From: Panacagrimonas sp041635265
GTDB taxonomy: Bacteria > Pseudomonadota > Gammaproteobacteria > Nevskiales > Nevskiaceae
NCBI GenBank assembly: GCA_041635265.1
Contig: JBFJJV010000013.1
Span: forward strand, 1-36,904
Direction of reading: 5' to 3'
Length of the DNA: 36,904 nt
The notes under the pieces are model-generated. The model made no database searches, was not told where the DNA came from, and saw only the letters and a list, made by a program, of their open reading frames with translations. The position numbers and the translations under genes were made by a program. Of the stretch, positions 7,891 through 16,058 are shown piece after piece. The stretch's first letter is position 1. Every line of letters begins with the position of its first letter.

Positions 7891-8540
7891 TGCCCTGCAG
7901 CAGCCTCGATGATTTCAGTCCCCTTGGGGGGAGAGAAGATATACACCTCGTCCCGAATCGTTTCGTTCACGACCAGGTCCAGCAAATCGACAACCGTCAC
8001 CCCGCCCAGCGGATCCGCAAATCGCAAACGCTGCGGTACACCCTTCTTGAGCCACATATCAATCGATTTGAAATCACTGTCGGCGATTTTAGGAAACAGG
8101 CGGATATGCTGCGCGCCTTCAATGACGCCGAGCACTTCGACATTGAATTTGTCGCCAAGCCGAGCGTCCTGTGCCAACAACTCAGCCGGTGTCCCAGTAA
8201 GGGCCTCACGCGCCTCACGCACCGTAACCTGTGACAGATCCGGGTCATAGGCCCAGATCTTTTTGCCATCACAAACCAGCAACTGTTCATAGGGTTGCTC
8301 ATATGCCCAGCGAAATCGCCCGGGACGGGAAATACTCACCCGCCCTTCGCCGCTGGAGAGCATTTCACCTTCTTCATCAATTTGCGTTTGCTTGAAACGA
8401 CCGCTCAGGGTTTGCACCTCTGATACGAACTGATCCAGGGCACTGGCGCTTTCTTTTGGTGCGGCCCGTAGTACAAGCGGCGGCAGCATCAATATCGCGC
8501 TGAACAGCCATGAAAGAATTAGTCGGGGGCTTTGTTTCAT
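7887..8540 (-). CDS. lolA: Outer-membrane lipoprotein carrier protein LolA
   Basis: A 217-aa periplasmic chaperone that takes lipoproteins from LolCDE to the outer-membrane receptor LolB. The ATG at 8540 gives a signal peptide (MKQSPRLILSWLF..., likely cleavage near LRA|AP at about residue 26); the frame stays open upstream to 8669 but lacks export features. Family hallmarks are QTLSGRFKQTQ, the PGRFRWAYEQPYEQLLVCDG stretch and W-A-Y-D-P-D-L-Q-type text that follows (KIWAYDPDLSQVTV), and KGVPQRLRFADPLGG later on. No strong ribosome site is visible. A 135-base gap separates it from the upstream membrane-protein gene. Confidence 0.94.
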   Translation of the reverse strand: MKQSPRLILSWLFSAILMLPPLVLRAAPKESASALDQFVSEVQTLSGRFKQTQIDEEGEMLSSGEGRVSISRPGRFRWAYEQPYEQLLVCDGKKIWAYDPDLSQVTVREAREALTGTPAELLAQDARLGDKFNVEVLGVIEGAQHIRLFPKIADSDFKSIDMWLKKGVPQRLRFADPLGGVTVVDLLDLVVNETIRDEVYIFSPPKGTEIIEAAAGQ

Positions 8541-8675
8541 TACTTTTCTGAAGGTTTCCGGGCAATTTCCGAAGCCGGATTGAACAACAAACGGGATGAT
8601 TGGCGGCTTAAGGGCAAAATCGATGGCACACCGCAGCCGCGCTGAGCATATCTCAGGCCATAGATTCATTTGCGC

Positions 8676-9464
8676 TCAATGCACATCCGGCGTCGACTTT
8701 TCGAGCGACTGCAGACGGGCTGACAGCGATTTGGCCAGTGAGGCGTCCATGGTGAAGAGCGGCGTCATTCCATAATGCAAAGCGAACTCAGTGGAATCGC
8801 TCGCCCAGCGACGCAGAAAATAGAGTTCGATGATCCATTCTGATGTCAGCAAGGGAAGTTCACCCATCTGGTCCGAGTCTTCGTACGCGCTTGCCGACAG
8901 GCGTTCGATGCCTTGCTTGTCAAAGATGCGAATCCATTCCGCCTTGAACGTTTCGCCACTCATTTCTTGCTGCAGGCCCTGCATGGCCTCCAGAAAGGCG
9001 CTCGGGCCTGACTGTGCACCGGAAAACATGTATTTGAAATTTGCAGAGCCGCCACCACGCGCCGTGCCCGTTTCACGCAGGCGGAATGCAAAAGGGTCGA
9101 GTCGAGTTCGGACCTCCCCCGAAAGACCGGCGAATCGGAGCTTCACTTTCAAGGCTTCATCCTGCATCTGAGCGCCGCCACCCGCATCTAAATACGGCAA
9201 TGGCGCCATCTCGAGGCTAAGGAGTTCGCCGCGCACATCGGCTGGCAGTTGCGCTGAGACTTTCTGCGAAACCCTTGCAACGACACCGAGTAGAGCGAAC
9301 TTGATGAGCTTGGACACTGCGTAGAAGAACAGCACAACGCTCAACAGCATGCCTAGGATTCTGATCAGCAAGGGCATCGGCTGCAGCAAATCCGCGGCGG
9401 CGGTCATGGTCAGCCCGAACAGCAATAAAAAGGCAATTAAAGCCAATAGAATCTTCGCTGCCAC
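8676..9464 (-). CDS. Uncharacterised membrane protein between ftsK and lolA
   Basis: A 262-aa protein I do not recognise. Two hydrophobic segments lie near the N-terminus (about residues 3–24 and 31–58), followed by about 200 soluble residues with many charged positions, including a glycine-rich part (TARGGGSANF). The start is GTG at 9464 with AGGA about seven bases upstream; no better in-frame start is near. The gene follows ftsK after 48 bases and precedes lolA on the same strand, so it probably belongs to the same transcript. The position suggests an envelope or division-related role, but that is inference from neighbours only. Confidence 0.75.
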   Translation of the reverse strand: MAAKILLALIAFLLLFGLTMTAAADLLQPMPLLIRILGMLLSVVLFFYAVSKLIKFALLGVVARVSQKVSAQLPADVRGELLSLEMAPLPYLDAGGGAQMQDEALKVKLRFAGLSGEVRTRLDPFAFRLRETGTARGGGSANFKYMFSGAQSGPSAFLEAMQGLQQEMSGETFKAEWIRIFDKQGIERLSASAYEDSDQMGELPLLTSEWIIELYFLRRWASDSTEFALHYGMTPLFTMDASLAKSLSARLQSLEKSTPDVH

Positions 9465-9512
9465 TTCAGATCCTGCGAGCCATCGATGCGACCGACAGAT
9501 GTCTGTGCGAAT

Positions 9513-11945
9513 TCAACCCGAGTCCTGCCCGCCGGGTACCAGAATGTCACGGTTGCCACCAGGGCCACTCGGCCCCACCAGACCCGTCGCTTCCATCTGC
9601 TCGACAATTCTTGCGGCCCGGTTGTAGCCAATCTTGAGGCGGCGCTGCACCCAGCTGACGGAAGCCTTGCGGGATTCGATCACGAGTTGCACAGCCTGAT
9701 CGTAGAGTGGGTCTGCCTCGGTATCTGCGCCGTTGTCCATCAGACTGGGGGCCGGTTCTTCTGAGCAAATATCTTCGATGTAATTCGGCGGAGCGACCTG
9801 TTTCAGATAGTTGACGACGTTGTGCACTTCGTGGTCATCGACAAAGGCGCCGTGCACGCGGGCGACTGTGGAAGCGCCGATCGGGCGGTACAGCATATCG
9901 CCGTGACCGAGCAGGGTCTCTGCTCCCTGCTGATCGAGAATGGTGCGGCTATCGATACGCGATGCCACCTGAAACGCGATTCGCGACGGAATATTGGCCT
10001 TGATCAGCCCGGTAATGACATCAACGCTCGGGCGCTGAGTTGCAACGATCAAATGAATTCCAGCGGCGCGTGCTTTTTGTGCGAGCCGCGCAATCAGTTC
10101 TTCCACTTTTTTACCGACGACCATCATCATGTCAGCCAACTCGTCGATGACAACGACAATGCTCGGCAAGGGCTCCATTTCATCCGGCTCGAAGGCGCCG
10201 TCGGCATCGTCGAAAAGCTCCGGTGCCCTGGCCAGAGGATCGAAGATAGGTTCTCCATCCTCGGCAGCTTCCCTGATCTTCTTGTTCATGCCCGCGAGGT
10301 TGCGAACACCGAGCTTGGTCATGATGCGGTAGCGTCGCTCCATTTCCGCCACACACCAGCGCAATGCATTGGCGGCGTCCTTCATATCCGTCACCACTGG
10401 AGTCAGCAAATGCGGGATGTCGGCATAAATCGACAATTCCAACATCTTCGGGTCAATGAAAATGAAGCGAACCTGCTCGTGCGTTGCCTTGTACAGGATC
10501 GACAGAATCATGACGTTGATCGCCACCGATTTGCCCGCACCGGTGGTGCCCGCGACCAGCAAATGGGGCATCTTTCCCAGATCGACCGCAACTGGTTTGC
10601 CGGCAAAGTCCTTGCCGAGCGCTAGGGACAACATCGAGGCGGAATTCTTGTAGACCGACGAATCCAGAATCTCGCGCAAGCTCACCATGTCTCGTCGCTG
10701 ATTAGGAATTTCCAGTCCGATAAATGGCTTGCCTTCAATGACTTCGATTACGCGAACGCGGGACACTGAAAGCGAACGCGCCAGATCGTTCGAAAGATTG
10801 GTGATCTGTGCCCCTTTGACGCCCGGTGCAGGGCGCAGCTCAAAGCGTGTGATCACCGGGCCTGGTGTCGCGGCGACGACTTCGGTCTTGATGCCGAAGT
10901 CCGCCAGATGCCTTTCGACATCGCGTGACAACTGCTCCAGCTCACCCTGAGAATATTTGCTGAGGGTGCCGCGCGCTTCGTCAAGCAGGCTCACAGGCGG
11001 CAAGGCTTTGCCACGGTAGCTGGGTTTGGAGCTGCCAAACAAGGATTTCTTCGGTTTACTCGGCGTCGGCGGTGCTGGCGCAAGGTCCGCTGCAATGTCG
11101 AGATCAGGTGTGGCACTGGCGAGTTTGCTCCGCCGCAGGATGGGCGGCACGTCATCCGCGCGACCTTCATCAGCGGTGCGGATCGGTGGCGATGGCGCAT
11201 CGACCTCACCTTCCATCAGGGAGGGGCCAATTTCCGGACTCTTGCGGACCAGGTTCTCTGTCGCACCCCGCATACGCTCGCGCAGCTCAGCGAGCCAATC
11301 ATTCGCTGTTGTCAATATGGGTTCACGCGGGCGCGCGTCCAGGTCTTTTTCGCGTGGTTTGGGAATCAGTTTGAGCATCCAGCCGCCGATCGTCTCGATG
11401 ACGCGTATCCAGGAGAACATCAGGGCCAGCGGCGCCGTAGCCAGGAACAGCGTCAGCAGGCTCAGGCTAGCCCCCAGTGGCTTGAGCCAGCGAATAAAGC
11501 CGGATCCAATGATCTGCCCAAGTATCCCGCCCCCGCCTTGCGGTGGGAAGCTGGGCCACACGGTGGCATGTAGCGCACACAGACCCGAAAGGGCGGCCAG
11601 CATCCCCAGCCAAGCCGGGATCCGGACCAGTGTGGATACGGGGGAGTCCTTGTAGGCTCCACCTCGATACAGACGGAGTCCCAGCAGGCATATGGCAAGC
11701 GGTATAAACAGGGCCACATAACCAAACATGCTCAACAACAGGTCGGCACTCCACGCACCGACCGGGCCCACCAGGTTCTGGACAGGCGCACCGCTCCCGG
11801 AAGAGCTCCACCCCGGATCATCCAGATCAAAACTGATCAAGGCGGCCAGCAGAAACAGTGTGAGGCCCAGACTGGCCAGCAGGCCTGCTTCACGTGGCAG
11901 ACGCTCAAGCCAACCGGGGTCGGTCCTGGATTTGCTAGTAGACAA
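9513..11945 (-). CDS. ftsK: DNA translocase FtsK
   Basis: An 810-aa division-associated DNA pump that moves chromosome dimers to dif and activates XerCD. The N-terminus has four hydrophobic segments (about 22–40, 67–92, 109–131, 155–180). A short proline- and charge-rich linker (about 195–310) is followed by the alpha domain and the RecA-like motor with Walker A AGTTGAGKS (465–473) and Walker B VVVIDELADM (597–606). The winged-helix gamma domain is at about 745–806. The linker is much shorter than in E. coli FtsK and similar to Pseudomonas-type proteins. The start is TTG at 11945: an in-frame TGA lies 15 bases upstream and no ATG or GTG fits. No Shine-Dalgarno is visible, but a good promoter lies just upstream. 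Confidence 0.96.
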   Translation of the reverse strand: MSTSKSRTDPGWLERLPREAGLLASLGLTLFLLAALISFDLDDPGWSSSGSGAPVQNLVGPVGAWSADLLLSMFGYVALFIPLAICLLGLRLYRGGAYKDSPVSTLVRIPAWLGMLAALSGLCALHATVWPSFPPQGGGGILGQIIGSGFIRWLKPLGASLSLLTLFLATAPLALMFSWIRVIETIGGWMLKLIPKPREKDLDARPREPILTTANDWLAELRERMRGATENLVRKSPEIGPSLMEGEVDAPSPPIRTADEGRADDVPPILRRSKLASATPDLDIAADLAPAPPTPSKPKKSLFGSSKPSYRGKALPPVSLLDEARGTLSKYSQGELEQLSRDVERHLADFGIKTEVVAATPGPVITRFELRPAPGVKGAQITNLSNDLARSLSVSRVRVIEVIEGKPFIGLEIPNQRRDMVSLREILDSSVYKNSASMLSLALGKDFAGKPVAVDLGKMPHLLVAGTTGAGKSVAINVMILSILYKATHEQVRFIFIDPKMLELSIYADIPHLLTPVVTDMKDAANALRWCVAEMERRYRIMTKLGVRNLAGMNKKIREAAEDGEPIFDPLARAPELFDDADGAFEPDEMEPLPSIVVVIDELADMMMVVGKKVEELIARLAQKARAAGIHLIVATQRPSVDVITGLIKANIPSRIAFQVASRIDSRTILDQQGAETLLGHGDMLYRPIGASTVARVHGAFVDDHEVHNVVNYLKQVAPPNYIEDICSEEPAPSLMDNGADTEADPLYDQAVQLVIESRKASVSWVQRRLKIGYNRAARIVEQMEATGLVGPSGPGGNRDILVPGGQDSG

Positions 11946-11977
11946 GGGAGAAGAGGATCAGAAGGAATAAGCGAGGG

Positions 11978-12005
11978 ATTATAGGAACGCCAAATTAATC
12001 GGCAA
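11978..12005 (-). promoter_or_regulatory. Sigma-70 promoter for ftsK
   Basis: On the minus strand, TTGCCG (12005–12000) and a perfect -10 TATAAT (11983–11978) are 16 bases apart. Transcription would begin near 11971, leaving about 25 bases before the TTG start of ftsK. This is the best promoter match seen in the window and supports the TTG start. Confidence 0.6.
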
Positions 12006-12172
12006 GACAAGTAAATATATTGCCAATCAATAGCATACAGATATTTACCGGCCGTCGGGCCGTATTGACCATCGACTCGAGTATATCAATCGCCCCCTTG
12101 AAAAATGGCGCTAAGGTGGCATTTAAGAGGACGGATAGATCAAAGTGCCCTCACCTAAACCGGAGAGCTGAC

Positions 12173-12499
12173 ATGCTCATCAGACATTTTGTCCTGACGC
12201 AGGACCACAGAATTCGGGAATTTACCGAAGATCTGGCGGCGGGAGTCGCTGCCGGCGCGCGCAAACTGCCCGAATTTGCGGATAGTCGCGTTCGCTACCT
12301 GCAGGTGACCGTCGACGACGAGAATCGAATGGAACTCAAAGTCCAGACGGCTGGCGCGAGCATTGAGTTCGACAGTGAGGGCCTGCTTGCAAACGCGCGC
12401 GAACCGGCGGATTCCGAGGTAATCAGCGGCTTCGAGCACGACGCCGTAGTTCAGTGGGCCATTCGCGATATTCCCAGTGCCGGCCCGGTGTTCCACTGA
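12173..12499 (+). CDS. Uncharacterised 108-aa protein
   Basis: A small soluble, acidic protein starting MLIRHFVLTQD. I chose the ATG at 12173 because GGAG lies eight bases upstream; the frame stays open to 12020 but the extra part is not protein-like. No signal peptide, membrane segment or known motif is visible. It ends 80 bases before the FemAB-like gene on the same strand and is divergent from ftsK. In Pseudomonas this position is held by trxB, to which it has no resemblance. Function unknown. Confidence 0.65.
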   Translation: MLIRHFVLTQDHRIREFTEDLAAGVAAGARKLPEFADSRVRYLQVTVDDENRMELKVQTAGASIEFDSEGLLANAREPADSEVISGFEHDAVVQWAIRDIPSAGPVFH

Positions 12500-12579
12500 G
12501 TAAACTCTAGCGCTCGGCATCTCCCTGCTCGCGGCATCAGAATCAACAGACTCCAGACCGTATCGACAAGCATCTCAAT

Positions 12580-13743
12580 TTGCGGTTCCGCCATATCAGC
12601 AGCCTGTCCGAGGTGTTACCTGCCAGGTGGGATGCCCTGTTTGGGGCCGCCTACCCCTTCACCCGGCATGCCTGGCTGTCAAAGCTTGAATCGCACGGCT
12701 GCGTCAGCATCGATAAAGGGTGGGAGCCCTGTCATCTGCTGGCCGAAGACCAGAGCGGCGCCCTCGTCGGCGCCGCCCCGCTCTATCTAAAACAGCACTC
12801 CTATGGTGAATTCGTCTTTGATTTCGCCTGGGCCGACGCCAGTCACCGCATAGGCCAGCACTATTACCCAAAGTTTCTCAATGGCATTCCCTTTGTGCCT
12901 TCGGTGGGACCAAGGCTGGCTGGCATCGATCGGAATGTCCGCCAGGCGGTAGCGGCCGAACTCGCGCGCTGCGCAGATACAGAGAAAGCGTCCTCGATCC
13001 ACTGTCTCTTTGCCGATGCGAGCACCGCGGCGGATCTGCGCGCTGAGCCACTGCTGGAACGCCATGACATCCAATTTCACTGGCAGGACCGGGGCTACAA
13101 AAATTTCCAGGACTTCGTCGCTGCTCTGAGCAGCGCTAAACGAAAAAAAATTCTGCGCGAGCGCCGCCGTGTCGTCGAAAATGGCATTTATTTCGAAGTG
13201 CGATCGGGACGCGAACTCAATGAGCGCGACTGGGATCTGGTCTTTACCCTGTACACGCAGACCTACTACGAACGTGGTCAGGCACCGTACTTTACACGCG
13301 ATTTTCTAGCCGATATCGGCGGCTGCGATGCTCTGGACCTTCGCCTGATATTTGCCCGTCATGAAGGGCGCCGAGTCGCGGTGGCCATTACCCTGCTGGG
13401 CGAAGACGCCCTCTACGGCCGTCACTGGGGCGCCGAGGCGCACTACCACTCGCTCCACTTCGAATGCTGCTACTACCAGGGTATTGATCTATGCCTGCGT
13501 GAGGGTCTGAATCGCTTTGATTCCGGGACGCAGGGCGCTCACAAGCATGGCCGCGGATTCATGCCCGAAATCACCCGCTCCTTTCACCGGATGCGCGAAC
13601 CCCGCCTGCATGAGGCGGTTGCGGATTACCTTGTCCGCGAGCGCAATGCCATAGCGGCGCGCCTGAAGGATTTGGTGCAACATAGCCCCTACCGCGCCGC
13701 CGACCAGGCGGGCACACAGCAGCAAGGTCAGAGCGATGGATAA
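12580..13743 (+). CDS. FemAB-like (COG3146/PF04339) predicted N-acyltransferase
   Basis: A 387-aa protein of the FemAB-like group (COG3146), related in fold to GNAT acyltransferases and to the FemABX enzymes that use aminoacyl-tRNA. Recognisable features are the N-terminal PFTRHAWLSKLE, the very basic SSAKRKKILRERRR (about 184–197), and the C-terminal LHFECCYYQGIDLCLREGL with GTQGAHKHGRGFMPE (about 300–345). The substrate of this group is not established. The start is TTG at 12580: the frame is open back to 12511 but contains no ATG or GTG, and family members begin at about this point. No ribosome site is visible. It overlaps the aat start by eight bases, so the two genes are probably coupled. 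Confidence 0.85.
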   Translation: MRFRHISSLSEVLPARWDALFGAAYPFTRHAWLSKLESHGCVSIDKGWEPCHLLAEDQSGALVGAAPLYLKQHSYGEFVFDFAWADASHRIGQHYYPKFLNGIPFVPSVGPRLAGIDRNVRQAVAAELARCADTEKASSIHCLFADASTAADLRAEPLLERHDIQFHWQDRGYKNFQDFVAALSSAKRKKILRERRRVVENGIYFEVRSGRELNERDWDLVFTLYTQTYYERGQAPYFTRDFLADIGGCDALDLRLIFARHEGRRVAVAITLLGEDALYGRHWGAEAHYHSLHFECCYYQGIDLCLREGLNRFDSGTQGAHKHGRGFMPEITRSFHRMREPRLHEAVADYLVRERNAIAARLKDLVQHSPYRAADQAGTQQQGQSDG

Positions 13744-14479
13744 TCCAATCCGTCTTCATTGGCTGGATCCACGTGATCCCGAGCAGCCGTTCCCCCCGGC
13801 ACACTTGGCTATGCGCGATCCCAATGGCCTCCTCGCCATTGGCGGCGATCTCTCGGTAGACCGCCTGATTCGCGCCTATTCACAAGGAATTTTTCCGTGG
13901 TACAACCCGGATGAACCCATCCTTTGGTGGAGCCCGAATCCGCGGGCAATCCTGACACCGGGAAAGATGCACATTACGCGATCCCTCAACAAGGCGATCC
14001 GCCGGGCCGACTATGCAATGAGTATGGATCAGTCTTTTGGCGATGTGATCAATCATTGCAGCGGTCCGCGCACTCGCAGCCGCGGAACCTGGTTGGGCTC
14101 CGAGATGCGCGAGGCCTATATGCAGCTGCACTTGAAAGGCTATGCACACTCGGTGGAGGTTTGGCGCGACGGCAGCCTGATTGGCGGGCTTTACGGCGTG
14201 GCGCTGGGTCGCGTATTTTTTGGCGAGTCCATGTTCAGTCTTCAAGCCGATGCTTCCAAGATCGCCTTGCATTGGCTTTGCCAGCAGATGATCGCCTGGG
14301 GCTTCGGCCTGATTGATTGCCAGGTGGGTTCGCCGCACCTGAGCAGTTTGGGGGCTACCGAGGTTTCCCGCGAGCGTTTCCAGAATCTTCTGCGAGAATC
14401 AATTTCCGCCCCGCCTCGAACCGGCCGTTGGTGCTTTGACGTGCCTCTGCCCTGCGCGCGGGCGCATATGAGCAAATGA
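13736..14479 (+). CDS. aat: Leucyl/phenylalanyl-tRNA--protein transferase
   Basis: A 247-aa cytoplasmic enzyme that moves Leu or Phe from its tRNA to proteins with N-terminal Arg or Lys, making N-degrons for ClpS. Family hallmarks are GLLAIGGDLS (31–40), AYSQGIFPWYNPDEPILWWSP, the HSVEVW stretch with GGLYGVALGRVFFGESMF, and the C-terminal LIDCQVGSPHLSSLGA. The length is close to E. coli Aat (234). The ATG lies eight bases inside the FemAB-like gene, and its stop overlaps the bpt start (ATGA), so three genes form one tightly packed operon. Confidence 0.97.
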   Translation: MDNPIRLHWLDPRDPEQPFPPAHLAMRDPNGLLAIGGDLSVDRLIRAYSQGIFPWYNPDEPILWWSPNPRAILTPGKMHITRSLNKAIRRADYAMSMDQSFGDVINHCSGPRTRSRGTWLGSEMREAYMQLHLKGYAHSVEVWRDGSLIGGLYGVALGRVFFGESMFSLQADASKIALHWLCQQMIAWGFGLIDCQVGSPHLSSLGATEVSRERFQNLLRESISAPPRTGRWCFDVPLPCARAHMSK

Positions 14480-15183
14480 ACCAGCACTTGCGCCTGTTCC
14501 TGTCCACCGAGCACGCCTGTGGCTATCTGCCGGCACGCTCCGCGCGCAGCCTCTTCGTCGATCCGGATTACGGACTCGACGAGCGTCGTTATCAGGGCCT
14601 GCTCGAACAAGGGTTCCGGCGCGGCGGCAATCATGTCTATCGGCCACGCTGTGAAAGCTGTCGCGCCTGCATCCCTGCACGCGTGGTGGCCAAGGATTTT
14701 GTGGCGTCGCGCCATCAACGGCGTTGCCTGCAGCGGAATACCGATCTGCACATGCAGATCCGCCACGACATCTCAGATGAGCAATTTCTGCTCTACCAGC
14801 GCTATTTGCGCGCACGTCACGACGATGGCGGCATGAATCCTGAGGACAAGTCGGGATTCCACAATTTCCTCAATTGCGGCTGGGGGGCTACCGAATTCTG
14901 GGAATTCAGGGCCGGCGACACCATGCTTGCCTGTGCAGTCATCGACCGCCTGCCCAAGGCGCTGTCAGCCGTCTATACCTTCTTCGAGCCCGAAGCGGCG
15001 GCGCGAAGCCTCGGCACCTACGCTGTGTTGCGGCAAATCCGGCACGCAGCCGAGACAGGGCTGGAGCACGTCTACCTTGGCTATTGGGTGCCTCAGAGCC
15101 CCAAAATGGACTACAAGAAGAAATTCAAGCCGCTGGAGGTGCTCGGTCAAAAGGGCTGGGTTCGACTCGAAGAAGCGCTCTGA
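14476..15183 (+). CDS. bpt: Aspartate/glutamate leucyltransferase
   Basis: A 235-aa enzyme (Bpt, also called Ate) that transfers Leu from Leu-tRNA to proteins with N-terminal Asp or Glu, creating N-degrons. Hallmarks are the HACGYLP motif near residue 13, CESCRACIPARV (about 59–70) with its conserved cysteines, GFHNFL and the VYLGYWVPQSPKMDYKKKFKP segment, of which the YWI/V-x-S-x-KM-x-YK core is conserved. It starts with an ATG overlapping the aat stop. Enterobacteria lack this gene, while Pseudomonas and Vibrio types have it beside aat. Confidence 0.96.
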   Translation: MNQHLRLFLSTEHACGYLPARSARSLFVDPDYGLDERRYQGLLEQGFRRGGNHVYRPRCESCRACIPARVVAKDFVASRHQRRCLQRNTDLHMQIRHDISDEQFLLYQRYLRARHDDGGMNPEDKSGFHNFLNCGWGATEFWEFRAGDTMLACAVIDRLPKALSAVYTFFEPEAAARSLGTYAVLRQIRHAAETGLEHVYLGYWVPQSPKMDYKKKFKPLEVLGQKGWVRLEEAL

Positions 15184-15229
15184 TTGCCCCAATTCGGTGG
15201 ATAAGGAGCAAGCCGCAGCAGACCCCGGC

Positions 15230-15258
15230 TTGCTCACAGGTGATACAGCCCGGATAAT
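15230..15258 (+). promoter_or_regulatory. Probable promoter for infA
   Basis: TTGCTC at 15230–15235 and GATAAT at 15253–15258 (five of six bases of the -10) are 17 bases apart. Transcription would start about 25 bases before the infA ATG, giving infA its own promoter after the bpt stop. Confidence 0.4.
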
Positions 15259-15290
15259 GCCCGCCCTTTGCAATGCCCCATGAATGCAGT

Positions 15291-15509
15291 ATGCCTAAAG
15301 AAGACCACATAGAGATGCCCGGCGTTGTGGCAGAGACTCTGCCCAACACGACGTTCCGCGTAAAGCTGGAGAACGGACACATTGTGACCGCTCACATCTC
15401 GGGTCGCATGCGCAAACACTATATTCGCATCCTGACCGGCGACAAGGTCACAGTGCAATTGACGCCCTATGACTTGACCAAGGGCAGAATTACTTTCCGC
15501 GACAAGTAG
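15291..15509 (+). CDS. infA: Translation initiation factor IF-1
   Basis: A 72-aa single OB-fold protein, the exact usual length, that binds the 30S A site during initiation. The sequence is classic throughout: MPKEDHIEMPG at the start, ENGHIVTAHISGRMRKHYIR in the middle, GDKVTVQLTPYDLTKGRI near the end. The ATG at 15291 matches the family start; an in-frame ATG at 15273 would add six non-conserved residues. No clear Shine-Dalgarno sequence precedes it. It lies between bpt and the clp genes, as in Pseudomonas. Confidence 0.97.
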   Translation: MPKEDHIEMPGVVAETLPNTTFRVKLENGHIVTAHISGRMRKHYIRILTGDKVTVQLTPYDLTKGRITFRDK

Positions 15510-15532
15510 CCGCCAGAAAGTAGCAAGGGAAA

Positions 15533-15553
15533 AAAGGAAAGATTCCTTTCTTT
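15533..15553 (+). terminator. Possible weak terminator after infA
   Basis: AAAGGAA (15533–15539) pairs with TTCCTTT (15543–15549) around a three-base loop, followed by CTTT. The stem is AT-rich and the T-run short, so termination would be partial at best. Confidence 0.3.
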
Positions 15554-15570
15554 GTGTTGAACTTGGCGAC

Positions 15571-16050
15571 GTGACGTCAGCAAGTACACTCCGAATCGGC
15601 AGCATCTTCCTTGTCACTGGCCTGTTCTGCTCGGCCTGTGCGACGTCCAACTCCTATCCGGACATTAGCCCGCAAAATCTGGGCTTCGAAGCACATACCA
15701 GTGTTGAAGGCATTTTCACCCGCCTGGATGCCGAGATGCACATCAGTGCAGTTCGCCCGGACTGCGGCCTGGATTACCTGGGATCAGTAAAAGTCAAAGC
15801 GGAACCCGCGCAACTCGGGCTCAAAGAAGGACAGCTTCACTATCTGGTGATCACGCTACAGCTCGAGACTTTCGGACAGTCTGATCAGGGCGCAACCCGC
15901 GCCGCGATGATCACTCCCCAAAAAGGGCATCGCTACAAACTGTGGGCACAATATTCGCGGACGGAATATCAATTGAAGTTATTCGAGGCCGGGCCCGAAG
16001 GCGACTTGATACCTATCGCGCATGAACCCTATGCCTGCGAGCCCCGTTAG
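15571..16050 (+). CDS. Small uncharacterised lipoprotein
   Basis: A 159-aa protein beginning at GTG 15571, with a short n-region, a hydrophobic stretch and a lipobox ending in CSAC (Cys23), which suggests a lipid-anchored envelope protein. The rest has no motif I recognise; it is a mix of charged and beta-prone residues with Cys near residues 65 and 156. No good ribosome site is visible and no alternative ATG would keep the signal sequence. It follows infA by 61 bases and ends eight bases before the convergent clpA stop. Function unknown. Confidence 0.65.
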   Translation: MTSASTLRIGSIFLVTGLFCSACATSNSYPDISPQNLGFEAHTSVEGIFTRLDAEMHISAVRPDCGLDYLGSVKVKAEPAQLGLKEGQLHYLVITLQLETFGQSDQGATRAAMITPQKGHRYKLWAQYSRTEYQLKLFEAGPEGDLIPIAHEPYACEPR

Positions 16051-16058
16051 TGACTCGA

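Noticed and set aside
9822..10625. Open frame of about 265 codons on the plus strand inside ftsK
   Set aside because: Antisense to the FtsK motor domain; composition is that of a shadow frame.
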